Below are positions 24,491-31,976 of a stretch of DNA of 64,000 bases, one piece after another; positions within the stretch are counted from its first letter, which is position 1, and each line of letters opens with the position of its first letter. Made by a program: the position numbers and the translations under genes. The notes under the pieces are model-generated. The model was not told the origin of the DNA. It was given only the letters and a program-made list of their open reading frames with translations, and did no database searches. The stretch is from Ornithobacterium rhinotracheale (GTDB lineage Bacteria > Bacteroidota > Bacteroidia > Flavobacteriales > Weeksellaceae), in contig NZ_CP094846.1 in assembly GCF_022832975.1 (NCBI RefSeq), positions 1,811,501-1,875,500 on the forward strand. Direction: 5' to 3'.

Positions 24491-25081
24491 ATGCAGCCAA
24501 ATGATTTTTTAAAAATCACATTAACAGATATAAAGGTTAAAATCAGCGAGGAGTTTGACCGCAATTTCGAACGCAAAGCCTTTTTTGACAAAAAATGGAA
24601 ACAGCCCAAACTCATCAACCGACGTGGTTCGGTGATGATGCGCACGGGCAAGCTCCGCCGTTCCATCAAGTCCAAGCTCACCCAGAAAGGCGTTGTTTTT
24701 ACAAGCGCTATGCCGTATGCAGATATGCTTAATAATGGCGGAGAAATCATCGTTACCGAGAAAATGAAACGCTTTTTTTGGGCAATGTACTACAAAGCTT
24801 TGGGTTCAACTACAAAGGTTTACACCAATCAATTTGGTGGAAAGGTAAAAGTCCACAATACGGATAAGATGAAAAAAACGCTCAAAAGCAATAGCCAACG
24901 AGCCACACGAATGAAAGCCGAGGCTGAACAATGGAAAGCCCTTGCTCTTAAAAAAGTGGGCTCTAAAATGAAAATAGAACCGCGCCAATTCATCGGGCAT
25001 CACCCGCAAATTGATAGAGCCGTAAAAGAAATCGTAAATAAAAACCTCAAAGAATTAGAAATAAAACCTTTTAAAAAATGA
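24491..25081 (+). CDS. Virion morphogenesis protein (gpG-like)
   Basis: 196 residues from ATG 24491; an in-frame TTG at 24461 is less likely. Family signatures are EFDRNFERKAFFDKKWKQPK (about 23-42), MMRTGKLRRSIKSKL (about 49-63) and ADMLNNGGEI (about 79-88). The C-terminus RQFIGHHPQIDRAVKEI is the usual ending. It takes part in head/tail joining. Overlaps the next gene by 4 bases. Confidence 0.82.
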   Translation: MQPNDFLKITLTDIKVKISEEFDRNFERKAFFDKKWKQPKLINRRGSVMMRTGKLRRSIKSKLTQKGVVFTSAMPYADMLNNGGEIIVTEKMKRFFWAMYYKALGSTTKVYTNQFGGKVKVHNTDKMKKTLKSNSQRATRMKAEAEQWKALALKKVGSKMKIEPRQFIGHHPQIDRAVKEIVNKNLKELEIKPFKK

Positions 25082-25530
25082 AAAATCTTTTAGAAAACTT
25101 ACAGGCACGCCTTTCCGAAGTAGAAGAATTAAAATACATTGATGAAGATTGGGGACAATTAGACTACTATTCGCCTAATATGCCGGTGCAGTGGCCGTGT
25201 TGCCTGATTGATATAGCACAGGCGGATTATTCCAATATGGGTAAAGATTTTGGCAAGAAGCCCAGAGACCGCCAAAATGTCAGCCTTTCGGTGGAGCTGA
25301 CATTGGCAAATTTAAAACTCACCAATACCAGTTTTCAAGCACCAAAAGGGCAGAAAAACAACGCTTGGCAAATCTTTGAATGGGCAGAGAAAATCCATCA
25401 AAAACTGCACGGTTTTTCGCCTATGGAAAACGCCTCTAAAATGCTACGCGCTTCCTTTGGGAGAGTGCAGAGAGATGATGGCGTACAGGAATATAAAATA
25501 ATCTATCATTTGGAGATGCACAATGTTTAA
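25078..25530 (+). CDS. gp37-like head-tail/tail terminator protein
   Basis: 150 residues. ENLQARLSEVEELKYIDEDWGQLDYY (about 5-30) and VQWPCCLIDI (about 36-45), then DRQNVSLSVELTL, the strand pattern of the DUF1834/gp37 group. Ends EYKIIYHLEMHNV. Last gene of the plus-strand block, convergent with the early minus-strand operon; stops overlap by 4 bases. Confidence 0.65.
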   Translation: MKNLLENLQARLSEVEELKYIDEDWGQLDYYSPNMPVQWPCCLIDIAQADYSNMGKDFGKKPRDRQNVSLSVELTLANLKLTNTSFQAPKGQKNNAWQIFEWAEKIHQKLHGFSPMENASKMLRASFGRVQRDDGVQEYKIIYHLEMHNV

Positions 25531-25772
25531 TCAAAGAGAGATAACTGCTGGGCTTGGAGTTTTTTAACCTTTTCCAGCTCTTGCTCAATGGGCGTGTTTA
25601 GAATGCGGTACAGCGTGTCTCGGCTAATGTGAAATTTAGGGTAAATATACTCCCTATAAATCACGGAGATAGGGATTAAACGACAATCGTGTTTGTTAAA
25701 TTCCTCCATCACGGCCTGATACCTGTGGAGTAAATTACGCTTGCGCCCGATATGTTGCTGAGTAACTGCCAT
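25527..25772 (-). CDS. Small HTH protein, candidate late activator
   Basis: 81 residues from ATG 25772. Basic N-terminal part (IGRKRNLLHRYQAVMEEF), then a segment like a helix-turn-helix (YIYPKFHISRDTLYRILN, about 42-59) and a coiled C-terminus ending QLSLFD. Last gene of the early operon. In Mu the late activators Mor and C sit here, so a regulator is possible. No family match. Confidence 0.5.
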   Translation of the reverse strand: MAVTQQHIGRKRNLLHRYQAVMEEFNKHDCRLIPISVIYREYIYPKFHISRDTLYRILNTPIEQELEKVKKLQAQQLSLFD

Positions 25773-25832
25773 ATTGGCACAAAAATAAAACAAAAAAAAA
25801 CACCGCGCAAGGCAATGTTTCTTAGGGAAAAA

Positions 25833-26258
25833 TCAGCTTTCCCACACTCGGTTATTGATATAAGTTTCAGGATAAGCGAGGGCCGTTCCGTCGCGGGACT
25901 TGGCGCTTTTGTAAATGCTAATGTAATTAAGGCACTGGGTACGCTCGGTATCATTCAGAGCATCCCACAATTGCTCGCATCGCTTCTTTTTCCCTGCAAA
26001 GTTTCCGTAAGTTTTCCAGAACCGCTCAAAGCTCAAATCGGCGGGCATTTCTTCAATCTTGCCGTACTTGATGGCTTTTTTCATTTCTAGCATTTGGCTA
26101 ATGCGTATCGGCGTTGCCTTTTTTAATAGTTCTCCATGCGTCTGCGCGTCCATTTGCGCCTCTATTTTCAGCATTTTTAAATAGCCATTTTCGGCATAGT
26201 GATAGGTAACGGAGCCTTGAAACTTGGGGCTAGTCATTACAAAAATTCTTTCGCTCAT
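25833..26258 (-). CDS. Early phage protein with replication-protein-like C-terminus
   Basis: 141 residues. The last half (about 84-141) has FERFWKTYGNFAGKKKRCEQLWDALN, then YPETYINNRVWE, a motif seen in the C-terminal part of many phage replication and DnaD-like proteins. The N-terminal half is unrecognised. Overlaps its upstream neighbour by 4 bases. Confidence 0.55.
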   Translation of the reverse strand: MSERIFVMTSPKFQGSVTYHYAENGYLKMLKIEAQMDAQTHGELLKKATPIRISQMLEMKKAIKYGKIEEMPADLSFERFWKTYGNFAGKKKRCEQLWDALNDTERTQCLNYISIYKSAKSRDGTALAYPETYINNRVWES

Positions 26259-26587
26259 GGTTGCAGTTGTTTATCAATTTGCATTCCAATTCTCAATATC
26301 ACATTTTTCTCATAGAAATAACCATGAGGCAATAGACTTCTACAACTTGTCAGCACCACCGAAAGTGAATAAGCCTCATAGTATTTTAACTTCATCTTAA
26401 AATTTTTATTTGGAGGATCATTCCTCTTTTCCACTTGCTTTTTAAGCAACTTATTTAGTAGTTCATCAAAAATGCTTTTCACAGCCATTTTAGCTGGTGT
26501 ATTTACCATTATAGGAGACATATTTTCTAGTGCACTTAACACGGCATTTAATTGCTCTGGAGTTAGGCTAATTGTTACTTTTTTCAT
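26255..26587 (-). CDS. Early phage protein, unknown
   Basis: 110 residues. N-terminal VTISLTPEQLNAVLSALENM and MAVKSIFDELLNKLLKKQ are helical; C-terminal half KYYEAYSLSVVLTSCRSLLPHGYFYEKNVILRI. No recognised domain. Overlaps the GemA-like gene by 20 bases. Confidence 0.55.
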   Translation of the reverse strand: MKKVTISLTPEQLNAVLSALENMSPIMVNTPAKMAVKSIFDELLNKLLKKQVEKRNDPPNKNFKMKLKYYEAYSLSVVLTSCRSLLPHGYFYEKNVILRIGMQIDKQLQP

Positions 26588-27008
26588 ACTTCCATTTTAC
26601 TAATTGATTTAAAACATAAATCACCTTACTAAGCTCTTGTTTTGTCATTTGACTAAGAGGCTTATTCACGGGGCATCTTTTAGAGATAATCCAAGTGCCG
26701 AGCTTGTTTAAATCCACAAATTGGGGTTTTCCATGCTGCACCCAGCCCATTTGATGTGCAAGGCTTAAAATAGCCTTATGCTGCGAATTAGCCTTTGAAA
26801 ACATAGCATAAAAGCTATTATTCGGCTCTTTGCCTGTGTTTAGATAGCGGATAAGCTCATAGGCTTGTCGCTCGGTTAAATCTTTAGAACTCTTAACGAC
26901 AAATCCCGTAAATTCAGATATGAAATTTAATCGTTCCTCTCTATCTGGGAACCGCTTGCTACAAATCGTTTGCAGCTGCTTGAGTTGTTGTGGTGTGATT
27001 GAGTTCAT
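26568..27008 (-). CDS. GemA/gp16-like protein (DUF1018-like)
   Basis: 146 residues. C-terminal half contains HKAILSLAHQMGWVQHGKPQFVDLNKLGTWIISKR (about 76-110), then LSQMTKQELSKVIYVLNQLVKWK, the pattern of the Mu gp16 group. The N-terminal half includes LTERQAYELIRYLNTGK. GemA proteins affect DNA supercoiling and host gene control. Overlaps the HAD gene by 50 bases, so the start could be later. Confidence 0.6.
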   Translation of the reverse strand: MNSITPQQLKQLQTICSKRFPDREERLNFISEFTGFVVKSSKDLTERQAYELIRYLNTGKEPNNSFYAMFSKANSQHKAILSLAHQMGWVQHGKPQFVDLNKLGTWIISKRCPVNKPLSQMTKQELSKVIYVLNQLVKWKYEKSNN

Positions 27009-27354
27009 TGCTTTTTTGTTTTATAAATTGGTAAATTTCACTCCAAAGAGGCAACCCGCCCACTTGCTTATCATCCACATACACATCGGCATAGACCTTG
27101 CGTGTGTTGGCACTATTGTACTGCCTCAAGTTCTCTGGACTATTATCATTTATCCTATCGAATGGAATGCCGTTCTCCAGTAAGAAGTTAATGGCATTGG
27201 TTAAATTATCACCATTTCTGCAAGTGTAAATGATGATGTAGTGCCCATCATCTTTGAGCTTTTGGATGTATTTTTTGACCTTAAATTGCAAGCCCAAAAT
27301 CTCTGGAAACTTGCTCTCGGCAATGGTGCCGTCAAAATCTATTGCTATTATCAT
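26959..27354 (-). CDS. HAD-type phosphatase-like protein
   Basis: 131 residues. MIIAIDFDGTIAESKFP is the HAD motif I with the nucleophile Asp (6) and general acid Asp (8). YIIIYTCRNGDN (about 39-50) is motif II, and VYADVYVDDKQVGG (about 87-100) is the motif IV Asp pair. Small soluble members of this type act on phosphate esters such as nucleotides. The role in a phage early operon is unknown. Confidence 0.75.
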   Translation of the reverse strand: MIIAIDFDGTIAESKFPEILGLQFKVKKYIQKLKDDGHYIIIYTCRNGDNLTNAINFLLENGIPFDRINDNSPENLRQYNSANTRKVYADVYVDDKQVGGLPLWSEIYQFIKQKSNELNHTTTTQAAANDL

Positions 27355-27359
27355 TTAAA

Positions 27360-27533
27360 TTAGTTTTTTTTATAGTTAAAAAAATAAGTATCTCCATTGG
27401 TAAAAGTGATTTTACAGCTTTCGCCTTTATTTTTATGGGCAGCTCTATGCCTCGATATACCAAGATAATGAAACCATTTCTTGCAAGTATGGCAGTAGCA
27501 TTCTTTTTCACTTGTAACAAATCTCTTTTTCAT
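27360..27533 (-). CDS. Small Cys/His zinc-finger-like protein
   Basis: 57 residues. CYCHTCKKWFHYLGISRHRAA-like stretch (12-32) offers CxC..C and H..H ligands in a C2H2-like spacing. The rest is basic, with SCKITFTNGDTYFFNY at the end. The HAD gene follows 5 bases later. A DNA- or RNA-binding role is possible. Confidence 0.6.
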   Translation of the reverse strand: MKKRFVTSEKECYCHTCKKWFHYLGISRHRAAHKNKGESCKITFTNGDTYFFNYKKN

Positions 27534-27554
27534 TTATTAAAGATTTAAAGTTTT

Positions 27555-27597
27555 GTCCCCGCCGAGGGCTCGAACCTCGGAGCTTGCCAATCGGGGT
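27555..27597 (-). other. tRNA-like T-arm/acceptor remnant
   Basis: On the minus strand CCCCG, a spacer, CCGAGG-TTCGAGC-CCTCGG, then CGGGGAC. The arm has a canonical seven-base T loop (TTCGAGC) on a six-pair stem and continues into CGGGG, which can pair with the upstream CCCCG. It looks like the 3' part of a tRNA without D and anticodon arms. It lies in a noncoding gap between two small early genes. Confidence 0.4.
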
Positions 27598-27620
27598 GCC
27601 AACTATGAAAAAAATTAAAC

Positions 27621-27791
27621 TTATTTTTTGTTGAAAAATTTCTCGTATGGAAAATAAATAATCCCTAAAATGATGAAGAAAAAGCCTATAAATCCTGCCA
27701 AGGGTTCCCACTGAAATAAGGCTCTATCTACGCTTACAATGATTATAAATAGAGTTGCCAGTAAAAGGCTTTTAGTTAAATAACTTCTCAT
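27621..27791 (-). CDS. Small two-pass membrane protein
   Basis: 56 residues, MRSYLTKSLLLATLF then a charged turn (SVDRALFQWEP) and FIGFFFIILGIIYFPY, ending KFFNKK. Two membrane segments (about 8-19 and 31-47). It begins two bases past the SPFH lipoprotein stop, so the two are probably translated together and may be partners. Confidence 0.65.
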   Translation of the reverse strand: MRSYLTKSLLLATLFIIIVSVDRALFQWEPLAGFIGFFFIILGIIYFPYEKFFNKK

Positions 27792-27793
27792 CT

Positions 27794-28585
27794 CTAATTT
27801 AGTATTACAGGGGTTCTGCCATCGGTGATAATAACTTTGTTTTTAGTTTCCTTGATAGCATCAATCCATTGTTCTTGCAAAATCTTACTATCTAATCCCT
27901 GCGCTCTTACTCTGTTTGCTTCGGCATCAATCTTAGCCTTTTCAAGGTTCATTTTGGATACTTGCAACTCATTTCTAACCCTTTCAGCTTGCTGAATGGC
28001 ATTGTTTCTCGCTTCAATAGCTTTGGACATAGACGCTGGCGGTTTAAGTCCTGAGGTTAGATTATTCAGCTGGAAATATTTGTTGGCAAAATCCACTTTT
28101 AACCTTTCCTCTACCTGCTTTTCGTACTTGTTTAAATTATTCATCAAGCTGTCAGTAGTGTAATTTCTCGCTTCTTCTCGGTAAGCATTAATTACTAGTT
28201 TGTTTAAAATAGCTTCTTCAACATTGTTCATCATAATTTTAGGCTCTGTAATGCCTAAGTGTTTGTAGTTAAACACAATGTCGATACCCTTTCCTCGTAT
28301 GGCTTGATATTGATACGATGGGTCTACTTGAAATACCCCAGCATCTTTGGCATTGATGGTTACTTGCTGAGGGTCTCCACTTGTTTCAAACATCGGCACT
28401 TGATACAGAGAAGTGCCAGGGAAGATTACCCATTGTCTACCTACTACGGTGTGAAAATCTTCTTTTCCATTTCTACCATAGTTTTCCATTAATACGCCCT
28501 CATAGTTTGGCTCCACTCTGGAGCAACTGTTAAAGGCTACAATTAATCCCACATATAGGACTGTTAAATAAAAATACTTTTTCAT
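27794..28585 (-). CDS. SPFH/prohibitin-like lipoprotein
   Basis: 263 residues. Lipoprotein signal with FNSC as lipobox (cleavage before Cys21). The band-7/SPFH domain (about 25-175) includes VEPNYEGVLMENYGR, VDPSYQYQAIRGKGIDIVFNY and EEARNYTTDSLMNNLNKYEKQVEERL. A coiled coil (about 185-235) has EARNNAIQQAERVRNEL and AEANRVRAQGLDSKILQEQW. SPFH proteins form membrane rings that hold proteases or superinfection factors. Having it as an early phage gene is unusual. Followed by a small membrane protein. Confidence 0.85.
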   Translation of the reverse strand: MKKYFYLTVLYVGLIVAFNSCSRVEPNYEGVLMENYGRNGKEDFHTVVGRQWVIFPGTSLYQVPMFETSGDPQQVTINAKDAGVFQVDPSYQYQAIRGKGIDIVFNYKHLGITEPKIMMNNVEEAILNKLVINAYREEARNYTTDSLMNNLNKYEKQVEERLKVDFANKYFQLNNLTSGLKPPASMSKAIEARNNAIQQAERVRNELQVSKMNLEKAKIDAEANRVRAQGLDSKILQEQWIDAIKETKNKVIITDGRTPVILN

Positions 28586-28601
28586 ATGAAAAAAATTAAA
28601 C

Positions 28602-28712
28602 TTATATTTTGTTTAAAAAGTCGTTGTCCTCATCGTCGAAATCGGAGAAAAAAACACCGAGTATAAAGCCTGCTATCACGAAAAATGTCGCTATAAATCC
28701 AACCCACGCCAT
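28602..28712 (-). CDS. Tiny membrane protein
   Basis: 36 residues: MAWVGFIATFFVIAGFILG then FFSDFDDEDNDFLNKI. One membrane helix with an acidic tail. Its ATG overlaps the stop of the DUF3164 gene (TGATG), which suggests coupled translation. Confidence 0.55.
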   Translation of the reverse strand: MAWVGFIATFFVIAGFILGVFFSDFDDEDNDFLNKI

Positions 28713-29401
28713 CACGCTTCGTATTTTTCGTTTACTGGAAATAAATCATCTACATTCGTTCCCTCTGGAAAGTCCACTGATGAAATCGACAGCGGAATGT
28801 TTACTTTTTTGCCCTGTGCGTCGGTGTAGCTAGCGTCTACGAAAAAGGCAGAACGCTGTGGCTTGTAGGCTTGTCTGATAATATTTACAGCGTCGGTAAA
28901 ATTATCGTTGTTAAAATCCTCCGCTAGCTTGGTAAGCTCCAAAACGCGTGAGGCCTTTAAATTGCCTTTGGCATCTTTTTTTAAAAGTTGGTTCACGGCA
29001 TGCACGAGCTTTCCAGTAGCTTCATCTTTTGCCAAAGAGGTAATGAACTCACGCACTTTGTCTATACCCGCCGTAACGGTATCGTCCCAGCCATCAATAA
29101 TTCGGAAGCCATAAGTTATCGTGTTTCCTTTATCATCGCTAAAGGTGTGGCTTTGTTGCGTGTCCCTCACGCCATAGGCTTTGCTTTTTAAGTCCAATAA
29201 AGTTTTTAGATTTTCAAAAGCAAACAACTTGACTTGACTAATGTTTTGGCTTAAAGTCTTCAACATTCCCGCAATTCGCGGTAATTCTTCGTTTACTAAA
29301 TCTTTGTAGGCTTTGCGATCTTCTTCTTGCTGTCTTTTACGGCGTTTAAGCTCTGCCGCTAGTTGTTCATCGGTTAAATTTTCTAATCCCATAATTTGCA
29401 T
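28712..29401 (-). CDS. DUF3164 family protein
   Basis: 229 residues (an ATG three codons later is also possible). The typical family pattern is present: charged helical N-terminus (LTDEQLAAELKRRKRQQEED), then ENLKTLLDLKSKAYGV, TITYGFRIIDGWDDTVTAGIDKV, DAKGNLKASRVLELTKLAEDF and AFFVDASYTDAQGKKVNIPLSI. Common in Mu-like early regions; exact role unknown. The name is recalled from family pattern. Confidence 0.75.
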   Translation of the reverse strand: MQIMGLENLTDEQLAAELKRRKRQQEEDRKAYKDLVNEELPRIAGMLKTLSQNISQVKLFAFENLKTLLDLKSKAYGVRDTQQSHTFSDDKGNTITYGFRIIDGWDDTVTAGIDKVREFITSLAKDEATGKLVHAVNQLLKKDAKGNLKASRVLELTKLAEDFNNDNFTDAVNIIRQAYKPQRSAFFVDASYTDAQGKKVNIPLSISSVDFPEGTNVDDLFPVNEKYEA

Positions 29402-29625
29402 TCTTTTTTTATGTTAGACACTGTATGGATAGCCGTTTCTGCATTTTCATAGCTATTAAAAATTTCGGCTAGACTTTTTTCAGTTTTTATCGTTATTTTC
29501 ATCTCTACAATAGCTCCTTTCAATAAAAATGTTACTTTTAAATAGTTCTCGTCGCTTTCAGACATTCTTGTTATCAATATTTGTCCGTGTTCTTCGGTTT
29601 CGTGTAGAATTGCAAATTTTTCCAT
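29383..29625 (-). CDS. Early phage protein, unknown
   Basis: 80 residues. Predicted beta-rich (LHETEEHGQILITRMSESDENYLKV) with a short helical end. Overlaps the DUF3164 start by 19 bases. No recognised domain. Confidence 0.5.
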   Translation of the reverse strand: MEKFAILHETEEHGQILITRMSESDENYLKVTFLLKGAIVEMKITIKTEKSLAEIFNSYENAETAIHTVSNIKKECKLWD

Positions 29626-29630
29626 TGTGT

Positions 29631-29831
29631 TTATTTTTTAATCGTTAATGTTATACCCTTTCCGCTGCGTTTCAAGGTTCCAAAATGGGATAAACCTATG
29701 GTGTAGTGGAACTCGGTTAAATCTTCTAGTTTCAATTCCTCTGCGTGAATTTTAAAAGTGTCTTTTTCCTCTTTGACTGATGCCTTTGGGAAAAACTCCT
29801 GAACCATCTTTTTTGTAATTGTTTCGTTCAT
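29631..29831 (-). CDS. Early phage protein, unknown
   Basis: 66 residues. ITKKMVQEFFPKASVKEEKD then EFHYTIGLSHFGTLKRSG and a basic ending. Preceded by a TTTAAA-rich leader (29832-29880), a pattern also seen before capsid, chaperone and other phage genes. No recognised domain. Confidence 0.5.
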   Translation of the reverse strand: MNETITKKMVQEFFPKASVKEEKDTFKIHAEELKLEDLTEFHYTIGLSHFGTLKRSGKGITLTIKK

Positions 29832-29866
29832 AATTAAATCTGTTTTAAAATTGTTTTAAAAAGTTT

Positions 29867-30085
29867 TTAAATCTCGTTTAAACTAGGTTTCCAGCTTATG
29901 GCTTTAATTCGCTTTTGCACCTCTCTTATTTTCATTTTCAGCTTATGGGGCGTATCGGGTTCAAGCCCTGCGAAAATTCTCGCTCGTTGTCTGTGGATAT
30001 ACATGCGTTCCCAGCATGTAAATACTTTCTCGCGCTCGCTATCGTAGGCAAGTACGAGCAGTAGGTCTCCTAACATTTCTTGCAT
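29867..30085 (-). CDS. Early phage protein, unknown
   Basis: 72 residues, basic helical (MYIHRQRARIFAGLEPDTPHKLKMKIREVQKRI). Overlaps the preceding gene by 16 bases. Unrecognised. Confidence 0.5.
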   Translation of the reverse strand: MQEMLGDLLLVLAYDSEREKVFTCWERMYIHRQRARIFAGLEPDTPHKLKMKIREVQKRIKAISWKPSLNEI

Positions 30086-30420
30086 AATTTTTTCTCTTTT
30101 TTGATTTCGTTTAATATTGCTGATGAATACATGCGCACGCTATTTTCATCGTACACGGCTCCAATGTATGTTTCTAAAATATTCCAAAAATGATCAGGCT
30201 CGTCTAGCTGATTTATTAAGTCTGCGTAGTCCTGTAAAAAAGGCTTTTCTACATAGGCGTGCCACATATCGTGAAAGTAATTAAGCATTAAATCATTGCT
30301 GTAAAGCTCGCGTATGGTAAACATCGTGTTTTGGCTTAAAAGCTGACAATACTTGTAAAAATGCTCATCGCGCCAAATGGCATAACTGCGGTAATTGAGG
30401 TGTAAAATTTCGTGTATCAT
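30070..30420 (-). CDS. Early phage protein, unknown
   Basis: 116 residues, rich in aromatic residues and His (YFHDMWHAYVEKPFLQDY, about 50-67), ending KKLCKKC. No known domain or membrane segment. Between the second ATPase and smaller early genes. Confidence 0.5.
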   Translation of the reverse strand: MIHEILHLNYRSYAIWRDEHFYKYCQLLSQNTMFTIRELYSNDLMLNYFHDMWHAYVEKPFLQDYADLINQLDEPDHFWNILETYIGAVYDENSVRMYSSAILNEIKKEKKLCKKC

Positions 30421-30431
30421 AGTGGTTTTAT

Positions 30432-31091
30432 TTATCCTTTTTGTAACAATTTAAGTTCTCTTTCTCTTGCTTTATTTGCATTTATAATGTAGGGCGTTAA
30501 TTCATCGCCACCAATCCTTGTTTTTTCTATATAGGCCTTAAAGTCTACTACTTTAATTATACTTTGTGAATCCCATTTAATAGCATCGGCAATGGCACCT
30601 TTGGGCTCTCCTTTCTGCATCTGAGAAATGAAAATGAACAATGTCTCTGGAAATCTCTCTATTAGCTTAAAATAATCCGTGTCCTTTTTGCCTCTGAATA
30701 CATACTGTACGCTATCCACAAAAACGACTTTAGGCTGTCTTTTTCTGTCTAGTCGCTTTACCATATCATCGTATTTCTCTTTTTGCATTACATACTTTCC
30801 AGCGACTTCTTTTAGATTATTCAGATTGACAGAGCGTTTAAAACTGGCTCTCAAGCCTTCTTCCGCTGAATTATAAAACACCCTTTCAAAGCTGCACAAA
30901 TACTTCATCAACTGGAGCGCGTAGGTTGTTTTACCATGTCCAGAACCGCCATAAATTAAAAGGCTACCTGTGCGCTCTGGCTTACCTAAATGCCGTCCCC
31001 ACTCTCCTGTAAATTCAAATTCGTTAAATCTTGCTTTTTCAATATCTTCGTGGGTATAGTAGCGCGGTATTTCTAATTCACTTTTAGCCAT
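30432..31091 (-). CDS. RecA-fold P-loop ATPase
   Basis: 219 residues. GSLLIYGGSGHGKTTYALQL (about 42-61) holds the Walker A loop, and KVVFVDSVQYVFRG (about 120-133) Walker B. LFIFISQMQKGEPKG (about 151-165) is the sensor strand seen in RecA/DnaB-like folds. It overlaps the MuB-like gene by 8 bases. It may load or regulate the transposition complex or act in replication. Confidence 0.75.
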   Translation of the reverse strand: MAKSELEIPRYYTHEDIEKARFNEFEFTGEWGRHLGKPERTGSLLIYGGSGHGKTTYALQLMKYLCSFERVFYNSAEEGLRASFKRSVNLNNLKEVAGKYVMQKEKYDDMVKRLDRKRQPKVVFVDSVQYVFRGKKDTDYFKLIERFPETLFIFISQMQKGEPKGAIADAIKWDSQSIIKVVDFKAYIEKTRIGGDELTPYIINANKARERELKLLQKG

Positions 31092-31965
31092 TATTTAATA
31101 ATCTTTGTTTTTCAATTTCAATTCTCACTTTTCTTAGACTACCTTTCGTTTTTGCAAACATTTGCTTTGGTGTTAGCGTCGAATGGTTAGCCTTTGACAC
31201 CTGTGCTATTTGTTTTAAATAGAACTCCTCCAAAGCTTCTTTTACATCGGGGCTCACCTTTTTAAAATCGTTACCGTAGCGGTCAAATATTTCGGTGTAG
31301 CCCACTTTGTTTAGGTTCTTTTGCCGGTTGATTTTTTCTCTCAGACCATCAGCACCCATCATATACCAGCCACATGCGTACTCGGTAGCATTCCATAAAG
31401 CTTTTAGCTCTAAAAACGCAGGATAGTCCAAATCTCCAGCCTCATCTAATATCACAAGTGGCATTTCTAATTGCTTGATATAAAAAACAAGATCCTCATA
31501 AACATCTGCGTATCGTCCTGTATAAATTATCCCAAACTCTTGCGCTATTTTTCTAATGAGTTTCTGCTTACTTTTCACTTGTGAACAATCAATGTATATA
31601 GCATTGCGATTTTCTTTTACATACTGTTTTGCCGTGTGGGTTTTTCCGATACCTGCCAAATCACAAAGGATAGCCGAGATACTGCGCGTTTGGCAGGCTT
31701 CTAATTGACTATACACATACTCGTATGTTTCAGTTTTCACGGTAACCCATGGCGTTTCTTCTTTTAACTGAACGCCTAATCTTCTAGCTATGTTTATCCA
31801 TTTCGCGTCGGCCAAAGAGTAGTCTACATCTCCACCCGTGAAAATTTTAGAATACTGGCTAGAATTTACGCCTAATGCCTGTGCGTGCTTTTCAGCATTC
31901 TTGTAATTTGGTAAATTATTTTTAACGGCTTCAATAATTCGTTTTTTTAGCTCTGTGGTTATCAT
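31084..31965 (-). CDS. MuB-like transposition ATPase
   Basis: 293 residues. N-terminal helix-turn-helix (about 5-55) with ALGVNSSQYSKIF. AAA+ ATPase core: Walker A ILCDLAGIGKTHTAKQY (about 98-114), Walker B MPLVILDEAGDLDYPAF (about 166-182). The C-terminal part has FDRYGNDFKKVSPDVKEAL. In Mu, B binds target DNA and activates the transposase. The gene directly follows the transposase gene. Confidence 0.87.
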   Translation of the reverse strand: MITTELKKRIIEAVKNNLPNYKNAEKHAQALGVNSSQYSKIFTGGDVDYSLADAKWINIARRLGVQLKEETPWVTVKTETYEYVYSQLEACQTRSISAILCDLAGIGKTHTAKQYVKENRNAIYIDCSQVKSKQKLIRKIAQEFGIIYTGRYADVYEDLVFYIKQLEMPLVILDEAGDLDYPAFLELKALWNATEYACGWYMMGADGLREKINRQKNLNKVGYTEIFDRYGNDFKKVSPDVKEALEEFYLKQIAQVSKANHSTLTPKQMFAKTKGSLRKVRIEIEKQRLLNNG

Positions 31966-31976
31966 CTGTTATGTTT

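Noticed and set aside
27508-27711. 67-residue minus-strand frame across the tRNA-like sequence
   Set aside because: Overlaps two better small genes and the tRNA-like arm; translation looks like typical tRNA-antisense protein.
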